DNA of 42,598 bases from a virus. The position numbers and the translations under genes were made by a program. Location: the IMG/VR virus record IMGVR_UViG_3300020121_000208, positions 1 to 42,598 of that record, one strand, 5' to 3'. Position 1 is the first letter of the stretch, and each line of letters opens with the position of its first letter. This document shows, piece after piece, positions 1 through 8,400 of this stretch. The notes below the pieces were generated by a model. It saw nothing but the letters and a program-made list of their open reading frames with translations, was not told where the DNA came from and made no database searches.

Positions 1-25
1 AGCGGACGATCCCGGCGATGGTGCA
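1..25. repeat. Terminal overlap showing circularity
   Basis: The first 25 bases are identical to the last 25 (42574-42598). The large terminase reading frame continues without interruption when the two ends are joined through this overlap. I infer a circular assembly, either from a circularly permuted packaged genome or an excised circular prophage, rather than biological terminal repeats, because 25 bases is about the size of an assembly overlap. Confidence 0.9.
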
Positions 26-170
26 CGATCCATTAGATCCTGAGGATGTAGCGGACAAGTTGCGGGGTCAGAAGACGGAAGATCATAGCGTGGACGCGTT
101 GCGGTACGGGGTATGTGCGGAAGCGGGTCCGGTGGTGGACGAGACGCCGTTGGAGATGCGCTGGGGATGA
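3..170 (+). CDS. terL: Terminase large subunit, C-terminal end (gene crosses the window ends)
   Basis: This is the 3' end of the terL gene that begins at 41397. Joined across the 25-base overlap, the whole gene is 1,347 nt and encodes 448 residues. This piece holds the end of the C-terminal nuclease domain. It includes EDHSVDALRYG (Asp about 424), the late acidic motif typical of the RNase H-like terminase nuclease. The TGA stop at 168-170 overlaps the next start codon (ATGA). An ATG at 113 could open a separate frame, but that frame only shadows terL before its own true start at 167. Confidence 0.93.
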   Translation, partial: RTIPAMVHDPLDPEDVADKLRGQKTEDHSVDALRYGVCAEAGPVVDETPLEMRWG

Positions 171-391
171 CGGTGAGTACGACGGGTGGTGAGCTGGTGA
201 CGGACGGGTTGTGGACGCACCGCGGGAAGATGCGCGTGGGTGTATTTGAGGGTGCGCTGAGGACCAAGGCGGGACCACCTGTTGACACGGACTTTGTGAC
301 GGTGGTTGACGGGCTGATGGTGCTGGACACGACCAATCTCCGGTTATACGTACGGAGTGGGGGATTGTGGAAGTCGGTGGTGCTGGCATGA
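167..391 (+). CDS. Hypothetical 74-residue protein between terminase and portal
   Basis: The start is set at the ATG inside the ATGA overlap with the terL stop. A longer frame from 113 would overlap the terminase coding sequence by almost 60 bases and gives an implausible Gly/Ser-rich leader. The protein looks like a small beta-rich domain: short alternating hydrophobic strands and several Gly/Thr turns, ending LYVRSGGLWKSVVLA. I do not recognise a family. Codons end mostly in G, as in terL and the portal gene, so it belongs to the same block. It is translationally coupled on both sides and so is likely made with the packaging proteins. Confidence 0.75.
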   Translation: MTVSTTGGELVTDGLWTHRGKMRVGVFEGALRTKAGPPVDTDFVTVVDGLMVLDTTNLRLYVRSGGLWKSVVLA

Positions 392-540
392 CATTGGCCG
401 AGGTGCTCGAGGAATTGGAGCGGTCGCAGGTGATTGACGCCTGGGTGAAACGGATGATTGTGGAGCGGATCATGCAGTACCGCGCGCAGCACACGGAGGC
501 ACCGCTGAGGCCGCCGTGGGACTGGGCGAGGGACACCTGA
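388..540 (+). CDS. Hypothetical 50-residue protein upstream of portal
   Basis: A short gene that fits exactly between its neighbours: its ATG overlaps the previous stop (ATGA at 388-391) and its TGA at 538-540 shares a base with the portal ATG at 540. The sequence is largely helical, with an amphipathic segment (LAEVLEELERSQVIDAWVKR) followed by a basic stretch and a Pro/Trp-rich end. No family is recognised. The tight stop/start overlaps on both sides are the main evidence that it is a real gene; its role is unknown. Confidence 0.65.
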   Translation: MTLAEVLEELERSQVIDAWVKRMIVERIMQYRAQHTEAPLRPPWDWARDT

Positions 541-2666
541 TGGCTGAGGCACGAGCGTACACATCGTCGCAGGAAGAAGCGATGGAGAAGGCGACGATGG
601 AGCTGGCCGAGGAGTTGAAGAACCAGTTCCGCGATCGCGACCAGTTGTACTCGGATATTGACGCGGTGTTATTTGGGAATCTGCCGGTGAGCATTCCCGA
701 GGCGTATCGCAAGACGGCGATCGAGATCAGGTCGCCGATGGCGCTGGATATTGCGACCAGTGTGACCGCGGCGCTGAGCACGAATCCGATGACGGTGAAT
801 TTTAAACCGATCGGCTTTGGCGACGTGTACCAGCAGAACAGTACGTTGCGCGAGAAGTTTTTCGAGGCGAGCTGGCTCAGACAGGAGCAGGAAGCAAGAC
901 GGCCACTGCTTCGATTGTTTCTGTGGTCCTTAGTGGTTAAGGGAGAGGGAATCTTAAAGACGGTCGAGCGGTGTCATACAGCGTGGGCGGACTATCCGAA
1001 GAAGGCTGGTGAAGTGGAGAAGATGCTGGCCGAGGCAAAGGCGTACGACCAGCACGCCCAGGACACCATGTACGACCACGAGACGGAGCAGGTGAAATTG
1101 GGATTGCCGTACCCGATCGCGACAACGGACGTACCGCCCGAGACGTTTTACTACACCAAGAACGAGAACGGGTTCACGTCGTGTGTCGAGATCAAAGAGG
1201 TGCCGTATCAGACGGCGCTCGAGAAGTTCGGGGCGGGGTTGGACTCGAGTGGGAACGTGGTCGACCCGAAGACGTGGAGTGGGTTAGATCCTCGGGCCGC
1301 GGAGTTGGCCAGGGCCGAGTGGGGTCGGCTGATGAAGTCGAGCGGTGGTGGCAAGATCGGCACGACCAACACGATTCGGTGTATCGAGGCGTGGGACTGG
1401 CAGTGCCAGGTCATTTTGCTGCAGGGGCCGAATCAGAGGAATAAGAGCGGCAGGCTGGGCGAGGGGACGTTGTGCAAGGTGGTCAGGCACGCGTACGGGG
1501 ATCCGTTGTTGAAAGTATTGAAGGGGCCGTACTTTCACGCGCTGGGGATCACGACGGCGAGCAGGTTGCCGGAGCACGCGGGTCTGAGCGTGCTGTACCA
1601 GTATCTGAGTTTGTTCCCGCTGGTGGATTCGTTGCTGACGATGCAGGCCAATGCGGCGTATATGACGGGCTTCCCGGCGTTCAAGAAGACGACGCCACCG
1701 GGCCAGGTGGCTGGGCTGGGTACGGCACCGTATGGCCAGGATGGCAGGGAAGGCCGCAAAGCGGAGCAGATCGAACCGGGCAAGCTGTACCCGTTCGACG
1801 TGAGTCCGATTGACCAGCCCAGGTCCGGCGTGGACTCGGATAAGTTGTACGGGAACGTGAAGCAAATGCTGGAGAGTGCATTACCCAGCAGCGTGCAAGG
1901 CATGGTGTCCGGAGACACCTCCGGCTATGCCCTGAATCAGGCAGCATATTTAGCCCGGCTTCAATGGGATCCGATTGTCAAGAATGCCGAAGTGGCATTA
2001 GGCGAACGAGTTGGATTTGAATCGTGGTGTATCGAGAACCGGATTAGCGAAAAAGTGTACGCGTGGGGCGAGATCGAGGCTAAGCAGGGCAAGAAGACGA
2101 TCTCGGGTCAGTCTAAGGCGACGTGGCTGGGCATTGGTCCGGAGGATCTCAAAGGAGTCCACCGTTACGAAGCGACGTTAGCGCCATCGACTCCGTCGAA
2201 TGAGATTGTGGCGACACGGGCGATCGGCGAGAAGATGCAGTTGAAGCTGATCACGTACGAGGACGCGGTCGAGCAGTCGGGGAGTAACCCGGACGAGGTC
2301 GAGAAGAGCTGGTTGTTGCACGACCTGAAGAACTCGCAGGAAGTGCAGGCCATGTTGAAGAAGGCCGTCTTCGAGAAGGTGGCCACGATCCAGACGGAAC
2401 GGATGCAAGCGGCTGGTGCGCCTCCGCCGGAGGTGCTGGCTGGACAGAGCGGGCTGCCGGGTGGAACACCGGGAGCGCCGAATCCTGGGAACGTGGGTGG
2501 CCCACCGCCGAACCCGGTTCCCAGCCCAGGTGCCGGGCTCCCCCTGGCGCCTCCTCCCCCAGCGGGGATGGTGGGCGGCGCTCTTCCACCTGGCGGAATC
2601 AGTGGCAACCCCAACGTTCAGGGGCCGCCGGCGAACATGCTGCCGCTACCGGGAGCTGGGCCGTGA
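540..2666 (+). CDS. Portal protein with a Pro/Gly-rich C-terminal tail
   Basis: Predicted 708-residue portal, the dodecameric ring at the DNA-packaging vertex that docks the terminase and later the tail. The call rests on position (third gene after terL), size, and a portal-like body: a helical N-terminus, an alpha/beta clip and wing region, and a long helix near residues 590-630 (EVEKSWLLHDLKNSQEVQAM). ATG 540 is preferred over the upstream GTG at 516 because it overlaps the preceding stop. The last 70 or so residues are almost only Pro, Gly, Ala and Asn, an apparently disordered tail that is unusual for portals and resembles low-complexity regions in the following head-interior genes. Codons end mainly in G, unlike genes beyond about 4 kb. 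Confidence 0.8.
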   Translation: MAEARAYTSSQEEAMEKATMELAEELKNQFRDRDQLYSDIDAVLFGNLPVSIPEAYRKTAIEIRSPMALDIATSVTAALSTNPMTVNFKPIGFGDVYQQNSTLREKFFEASWLRQEQEARRPLLRLFLWSLVVKGEGILKTVERCHTAWADYPKKAGEVEKMLAEAKAYDQHAQDTMYDHETEQVKLGLPYPIATTDVPPETFYYTKNENGFTSCVEIKEVPYQTALEKFGAGLDSSGNVVDPKTWSGLDPRAAELARAEWGRLMKSSGGGKIGTTNTIRCIEAWDWQCQVILLQGPNQRNKSGRLGEGTLCKVVRHAYGDPLLKVLKGPYFHALGITTASRLPEHAGLSVLYQYLSLFPLVDSLLTMQANAAYMTGFPAFKKTTPPGQVAGLGTAPYGQDGREGRKAEQIEPGKLYPFDVSPIDQPRSGVDSDKLYGNVKQMLESALPSSVQGMVSGDTSGYALNQAAYLARLQWDPIVKNAEVALGERVGFESWCIENRISEKVYAWGEIEAKQGKKTISGQSKATWLGIGPEDLKGVHRYEATLAPSTPSNEIVATRAIGEKMQLKLITYEDAVEQSGSNPDEVEKSWLLHDLKNSQEVQAMLKKAVFEKVATIQTERMQAAGAPPPEVLAGQSGLPGGTPGAPNPGNVGGPPPNPVPSPGAGLPLAPPPPAGMVGGALPPGGISGNPNVQGPPANMLPLPGAGP

Positions 2667-2671
2667 AGCGG

Positions 2672-3100
2672 TCAGGTGTCGAGCGTTTCGTCCCAGTTGC
2701 TGCCGAGTGTCCATGCCAGCGCGGACATACGGCCGCACAGAAGGCCCCACTCAAAGTCGGTCAGCTCGAGTCCGTCGAGCCCGTAATGCAACTCGACTTC
2801 GCGCGCGGGCGCCCGGCCAACCTCAGGTTCGCCATGCGCGTGATGGCGCACCCACCAGACCTTGTCCCACAGTTCGCTGTAGGCATCGCTGATGGCCTGG
2901 TCGTTGCGTCGAATGACCAGTTCCGACGCGCTTTCGTCATCAGACTCAGGGATGAGCTCGACCTTCTCGCCAGTGGCGTTGTAAGTCACGGGATGGCCGT
3001 TCGGGCCGCGGCTATCGGGGGTCAGGGGGTCTTGCGATGTGGCGAGATTGGATCGCCGGCGCGGGTTGCCCGAGGGGAGCGTGTGATTGATCTCAATCAT
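2672..3100 (-). CDS. Moron-like hypothetical protein (142 residues), leftward
   Basis: Leftward gene inside the rightward late module, in the same cassette as the gene ending at 3093. Its ATG at 3100 overlaps that stop by eight bases; upstream in-frame ATGs would lie deep inside the neighbour. The protein has a polar Pro/Arg-rich N-terminus (first 35 residues) followed by an acidic, Trp-rich domain with segments SELWDKVWWVRHHAHGEPE and LTDFEWGLLCGRMSALAW. I do not recognise a family and see no membrane segment or signal peptide. Orientation against all surrounding virion genes suggests expression independent of the late operon, perhaps from the lysogen. Confidence 0.7.
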   Translation of the reverse strand: MIEINHTLPSGNPRRRSNLATSQDPLTPDSRGPNGHPVTYNATGEKVELIPESDDESASELVIRRNDQAISDAYSELWDKVWWVRHHAHGEPEVGRAPAREVELHYGLDGLELTDFEWGLLCGRMSALAWTLGSNWDETLDT

Positions 3101-3770
3101 GAGTGACCTGTTCGGATTGGGCGCGCAGCGTCTCATGCACTCGGGCCATTTGTCGGAGGCCGAAACTACGGCGTCGACCCTGAAGCACGCGGTTTGTTTG
3201 ATCCGGGAACCGCTCGGCACGTTTTTGTCGTTTCGGCGCAGCCGCTGGTTCCGAAGAGATAGAAGGCGCTGGCTGTTCTTGTTGTTCCAATGGAGCAACC
3301 GGTGGTTGTTGGTCCACTCGCGCGCGCGGACTATTTGTCAGAGGCCCCAGGCCAGGGAGAACGCCTCCGATTTTGGCCGGGAGTTTTTCACCGGGCACCA
3401 CCATTTCGACACCCCGATTTGCACGAGCGCCGCGATTGTTCGCTTCGGTTCCGGCAGTGGCGATCTGAGCGGGGCTGCGAAGTACGAAGCGAAAGGGCGG
3501 GGGCTTGATGCCGTTGTCGAAGAGCAAGAGCGCTTCTTGGACAGACGGCGGCGTGAGATACAGGTAGCGCTTGCCAACACGAGGGTCAGTCCAACGGATG
3601 CTGGCCAGGTCGACGCTTACTGCCTTGGCGTGCGGCACGGTGGCCTTGATCGCGTCCGCGATCATGCAGTGCGCGGAATCCTGCGGAATAGCCTGGTCGA
3701 TCTGGGCGCTGGTTACCGCGACGGTGACTCGTGTCACCTTCGACCGCGCCGTCTCGGATGCTTGATCCAT
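3093..3770 (-). CDS. Moron-like hypothetical protein (225 residues), leftward
   Basis: First gene of a two-gene leftward cassette. Residues 1-110 form a plausible folded alpha/beta domain (conserved-looking VTRVTVAVTSAQIDQAIPQDS, then KRYLYLTPPSVQEALLLFDNG). Residues 120-225 are Pro/Gln/Arg-rich and probably disordered. The ATG at 3770 has no Shine-Dalgarno sequence. Instead a -10-like TAGAAT lies only seven bases upstream, so a leaderless transcript is likely. It ends in TGA and overlaps the next gene. No family is recognised. Isolated leftward position and its own promoter with palindromes suggest a moron or regulatory gene carried by the phage. Confidence 0.72.
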   Translation of the reverse strand: MDQASETARSKVTRVTVAVTSAQIDQAIPQDSAHCMIADAIKATVPHAKAVSVDLASIRWTDPRVGKRYLYLTPPSVQEALLLFDNGIKPPPFRFVLRSPAQIATAGTEANNRGARANRGVEMVVPGEKLPAKIGGVLPGLGPLTNSPRARVDQQPPVAPLEQQEQPAPSISSEPAAAPKRQKRAERFPDQTNRVLQGRRRSFGLRQMARVHETLRAQSEQVTHD

Positions 3771-3819
3771 GTGCGAGATTCTAGCAGGGACTCGGCCTGT
3801 CGTGTGCGAGATTCTCGCA
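3771..3819 (-). promoter_or_regulatory. Promoter and paired palindromic operator for the leftward cassette
   Basis: Two copies of a 15-base palindrome lie 33 bp apart (about three helical turns): a perfect one, TGCGAGATTCTCGCA, at 3805-3819 and one with a single mismatch at 3772-3786. On the minus strand the near copy contains TAGAAT, a good -10 hexamer ending seven bases before the ATG at 3770. There is no convincing -35 box at 17 bp. A dimeric regulator bound at both sites would cover the promoter. This is inference from layout; the binding protein is unknown, and the XRE protein at 38386-38739 is one candidate. Confidence 0.55.
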
Positions 3820-3927
3820 GATGAAGCGACCGATGCTGCACCACAGTCGGTTTTATTACTGGTTCGTGGTGCTCAGTGGCATCAGTGGCGGCTACTGCTC
3901 GAGTGATGGGCAGCCAAGGCGCAGACG

Positions 3928-4404
3928 ATGAGCATGTATGCGGACGTGCCGACGGGAACGGGTGTCCCTCCGTCGACCGGGGTGGCAGAGGAGGAGTCGG
4001 GTGTGCGAGCCCCGGCTCCTCCCGAGCCGATGCGGACGCATAGGCCACCGAATCGGTCGAATCCTCTAGAGGACATAGCCAATGACCTGGCGCTGTGGAT
4101 CGACCAGACCGCAACGGAGGTGGCACTGGCGTTTGCGCCGGGCCGAGCTCCGTTTGCGGCAAATCTGACGGAAGCCCAGAAGCTCGACTTTTACACGCGC
4201 CAGCTTTTCAATCCCGACGGTTCACCGAATCAGCAGGGTCGAGCCCAGCAGGTGGCCAGACTGGGCGCGGAACAATTTGCTCAGGTGTACCAGGCGGTGG
4301 TGCGCGCCAATCCCGAGTTGAAGCCGCCGCCGGTACCGCCGATCACCATTCCGCCGATGGCGCCACCGGGGCTGCCGCCGATCATGCCACCACCAGGAGC
4401 CTGA
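3928..4404 (+). CDS. Late structural-region protein with Pro-rich C-terminus (158 residues)
   Basis: Resumes the rightward late module after the leftward cassette. The N-terminal 55 residues are Pro/Gly/Glu-rich. A central helical region (residues 50-120, ANDLALWIDQTATEVALAFA and TEAQKLDFYTRQLF) could mediate oligomerisation. The C-terminal 30 residues are repeated Pro-Pro-hydrophobic units. No family is recognised. It is four bases from the next gene. By position between portal and the large ejection protein, it may be a head-interior or ejection-apparatus component, but this is inference. Confidence 0.7.
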   Translation: MSMYADVPTGTGVPPSTGVAEEESGVRAPAPPEPMRTHRPPNRSNPLEDIANDLALWIDQTATEVALAFAPGRAPFAANLTEAQKLDFYTRQLFNPDGSPNQQGRAQQVARLGAEQFAQVYQAVVRANPELKPPPVPPITIPPMAPPGLPPIMPPPGA

Positions 4405-4408
4405 TGCT

Positions 4409-5482
4409 ATGCCGCCGATGACCTACGCCGACTACAACCAGAACAATCTGAACCGTCAGACGGCAGACGACCTGGCCAAGCAGGAGTACCAGAGGACGCT
4501 GGCCCAGACTGGGCGGGATGACCTCGCGCTCAAAGCGGCGCAGTTTGCCTGGTCGAAAGTGATGGACGAGGCCAATCTCACGGGCATGTACCAGGGTCAG
4601 TACACGATGCCCACCCAGCAGAACTTCGCCCAGATGTTTGGTACGTGGGGCGCGCCGACGGCGGGTCAGCAGACACTGACCGGGCAGCAGCAGGACTGGC
4701 AGCAGGCGTACAACACGGCCAATCAGTACGGCCAGTACTACGGCACGGGTCAGGCGCCCGCCGTGGGCACCCAGACGCAGAGTGCCCAGGAGCAGGCGTA
4801 TACCCAGTGGCTGCGTGCCCAGCAACAGCACCTCGCCGAGCAGACCCAGCAACAACAGGCCGCGAACCAGTATCTGACGCTGCTCAGCAATCTGAGAGGC
4901 CCCGCGGATTGGGCCAAGTATCAGGAAGTGCTCGGTGCCGGCGGCAACATGAACAATCTGGCGGCCGCGGCCATGGGCCAGTATGTACCCGGCGGAGGCG
5001 CCACCAGTGGCATACAGCCACAAGCAGCCAACCTGAACACGCTGTACAGCCAGGTCGCTGGTGCCGGTGGCTACCAGCCGCAGCAGCCGAATGTCGCGGC
5101 GTTCACCCCCCAGGGGTCGGTGGCGCAGGCGACCCAGCCGGCGGCCAACTATCAGTACAGCCCGACGGACACGGGCTCGCAAATCAACCAGAGTGGTTGG
5201 GCCGGGGCCAATGCACAGCCAACCCAGGCGCAGAACGCGCTCGGCAATGGCACCAATACCATGGGCGCTCAGCCGACCCAGGCCCAGCAGATGAACCTGC
5301 CCGCGCCGAACCAGATCGCCATGCAGAGCTGGAAGAATCTGGCGCCGAGCCAGCAGCAGAACCTGCTGGGCGGGTACGAGGCGCAGGGCTGGTACAAGCC
5401 GGACGTCGAGGCGCTCATGAACCAGAGTCTGCCGAAATATGGCAGTAACGCCGCGACGGCGGGGACGTGGCGACTGCGGTGA
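4409..5482 (+). CDS. Gln/Asn/Ala-rich probable internal virion protein (357 residues)
   Basis: Encodes a very Gln-, Asn-, Tyr- and Gly-rich protein. Residues 1-60 form a helical segment (NLNRQTADDLAKQEYQRTLA), residues 90-165 a Gln-rich helical stretch, and the rest low-complexity PTQAQ/NQ repeats. Gln is extremely abundant and most codons end in G or C. Its stop overlaps the start region of the large ejection protein (5467), implying coupled translation. Small Gln/Ala-rich internal proteins are often ejected with podovirus DNA (compare the roles of T7 gp14 and gp15). Similarity here is compositional and positional, not demonstrated by homology. Confidence 0.72.
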   Translation: MPPMTYADYNQNNLNRQTADDLAKQEYQRTLAQTGRDDLALKAAQFAWSKVMDEANLTGMYQGQYTMPTQQNFAQMFGTWGAPTAGQQTLTGQQQDWQQAYNTANQYGQYYGTGQAPAVGTQTQSAQEQAYTQWLRAQQQHLAEQTQQQQAANQYLTLLSNLRGPADWAKYQEVLGAGGNMNNLAAAAMGQYVPGGGATSGIQPQAANLNTLYSQVAGAGGYQPQQPNVAAFTPQGSVAQATQPAANYQYSPTDTGSQINQSGWAGANAQPTQAQNALGNGTNTMGAQPTQAQQMNLPAPNQIAMQSWKNLAPSQQQNLLGGYEAQGWYKPDVEALMNQSLPKYGSNAATAGTWRLR

Positions 5483-8400
5483 ACATGCTGCCGGATGTTG
5501 ACGAGGATGCCTGGACGCAGGACCAGTCGCAGCAGTTCGGCGCGCACATCAAGCAGCGGCTCGACTCGTTCGGTTTCGGCCATGTCATCAACGAGCAGTT
5601 GTCCAATCTGGGCAGCCTGATCAATCCACCGCCACCACCTGAGCCAGCACCGCCGCCTCCACCGGAGCCGGCACCGGAACCACCGCCGCCACCTCCGGAA
5701 CCCGTGCCCGAACCGGCGCCAGCGCCGCCGGTCCTGCCGACGCCGGCTGCAGAAGAGCCCGCGCCCGTACCATCAGCAGTGGCGGCGCCGACCGGTCCGA
5801 CTCTTCCTTCAACACCACCTGTTGCCACGGCTCGGCCGGCGCCGTCACCGGTCTCCGACTGGCAGCGCGAGCTGATCGGCAGTGCGCTGGGTTCCGTGGC
5901 GAAGGCTGGCGGTGACGTCCAGACGTTCGCCTCGAGCCTGAGCGGCGACCTGGGCAGCGATCCGCAGAGCATGATCGGCCAGTTGCTGGGGGGGGCCGCG
6001 AAGGCGGGCGCCGACGTGCAGACGTTTGCCAGCAGTCTCAAGGTGCCGCAGATGCCTGCTGCCGGGTCTGACGGACAAACGCCGGCTACACCCGGCGGCC
6101 CGCTCCAGGACTACGCCCGTCAAGCGGCCTCCAGGGCTGGGGTTGATCCGGACATCTTCGTCCGCCAGATCCAGCAGGAATCGGGCTTCAACCCCAGCGC
6201 CCGGAGCTCCGCGGGCGCGCAGGGCATCGCACAGATCGTGCCCAAATATCACCCCGGCGTCGACGTTACGGATCCGTACGCGAGCCTGGATTACGCGGCC
6301 AACCTGATGAAGTCGAACGTCGACAAGTACGGCGGCGACTACGGCAAGGCGTTGGCGGCGTATAACGCCGGGGCCGGTGCGGTGGCCCAGTACGGCGGCA
6401 TCCCGCCGTTCGAAGAGACGCAGCGCTACGTCTCGAACATCCTGGGTGGCGCCAAGCAAGCGCTTGGTGGCGCGGTTCAGGCGGTCCAGCAGAAGGTCTC
6501 GGACATCAGCCAGTTTGGCAATCCGCAACTGACCAACGACGAGGCATACGCCGCGTGTGGTCCGGCGGCCGCGGTCAGGTTTGCCCAGCGCTTTGGTCGG
6601 AATCCAACGCTCCGCGAAGCGACCGACCTGGCCAAGACGGTCGGCTGGACGAGTGCCCAGGGTATGGCTGGTCTCGGCTCCGAGAAAGCGCTCATGGACA
6701 AACTGGGCGTGCCGACCAGGCTGGTCAGTGGTGCCGATTGGGGCACGTTCGCCGAGGAGGCGAAGACCGGCAACCCGGTGACCATTAGTACCTATAGCCC
6801 ACAGACGGGCGGCCATTACTTCACCGCGGACGGGTGGGATCCACAGACCAATCGCTTCCACGTCGGCCGTTCCGGTCTCGATCTGACGGGTGGCAGCGAG
6901 TGGATGACGCCCGAGCAGATGACCCAGGTCATGGGTCCGGTCCAGGGTGGTCTCCTCGCCGACAACCCGACGGTCGCCAGTCCGAGTCTGGCTGACCCGG
7001 CCGCCTCGGTGGGCAATGCGCGTCAATCGATGGGTCAGAACCTGCTCACGCAGGGCATCATCGACCCGCTCAAGGGCGTGTTTGCCGCGGGCGACCTGCC
7101 AGCGGGCTACGTACCGGGCACGTCGGTTGGTTCGCCAGGTCTCGAGGGCAACATCCTGCCGGGCGGCAGGCGAGGACCGGACCTGCCCAGCTTCAGCGAT
7201 ATCGGCCGGAGTGTGGGCTCGGGTTTCGATCAACTGGGCACGACGGCCAGTCAGACGCAGGCCAACCTGCAGCAGCAGATCGATCAGCTCACCCAGCCGG
7301 CGGCGTCGAGTGCGCGTGAAGACGCGCTGCGTAACGCGTTGGGCATTGGTCCAGGTCAGTTGTTTGGCGATCTGGCTGCTTCGAGTCGAAGCTTGCCTAC
7401 GCCGACGACCGGTCCGTCGGGTGAGCCGATCCCGGATATCGGTGGTAGTGCACGAGCGTTGATGGCCGAACTCGATCGTCAGCGTACCGAGTCACTGGGC
7501 GCGGGCAAGTCATTGCAGGAACGGTTGCTCAATCCGACGACGTACCTGCCCGGTGGTGCGGCTGACCTAGGTGGGGCGATCTCGGCGTATGCGCGTGGTG
7601 GGGGTCTGTCACTGCCAGGTGTCGATACGCCGCTGGGCAACATCGGTGGTCCCGAAGTGCTCGGGTTGCTGGCCAACCTGGCTATCCCGAGTGGTGCCGA
7701 AGAAGCGTTCGGTCCGGGTCCGTTGCGCACGTTTACTGCGGCCCAGCGCGAGGCACGGCGAGCGTTGGCTGATCCGGCGCTGGTCGACGTGGTTGCCCAG
7801 AAGGCGATGGAGGTGCTGCGCAGTCCGATCGCCCAGGAGGCATTGCGGTCTCGTCAGCCGGCCCAGGCCGAAGCTGGCTTCGCCGCTGGTCTCCTGCGTC
7901 CTCCTGCACGCGTCGCGAACATTGCTGAGGCAGCCACGCTTGACCCGTCGCTGCGTCAGGCGGCGCTCGACGCGGACAAGATTCTGGCCCAGCACGCGGA
8001 CGTAGCCGCTGGGCGCATCCCGACTAACACGGTGCCCAAGGACGTGCGCGATGTGTTCGACACCAACTTGCGTTTGCGCGAGATGATCACCGACCGCCGC
8101 GCGCCGATTCAGGCTGTCGAACGTCAGGCCGAATTTGCGCTTGGTCGACCGATGACGACCGACGAGCAGGCGTGGGTATTGTCGCGTACCTACGAGGGCC
8201 ACCAGGACGTTGCACTTAACAGGATGGAGCAGGAGCTTTCGCCCGCCCTGCGGCAGGTGGCCAGCGAGGATCGCCCCTTGTTGGACGCGTTTCTCGAGCA
8301 GAGGGACAACGCCGAGAAGGCGGCCGGAATTGGCCGTCGCGTCGAAAGCGGCATCCTCGACACTGAGGTCGGTCCGGTTGCGGGTCAGGCCGAGCTAGAT

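Noticed and set aside
113-391. Longer start for the gene after terL
   Set aside because: Its first 18 codons lie inside the terL coding sequence; the ATGA-overlap start at 167 fits better.
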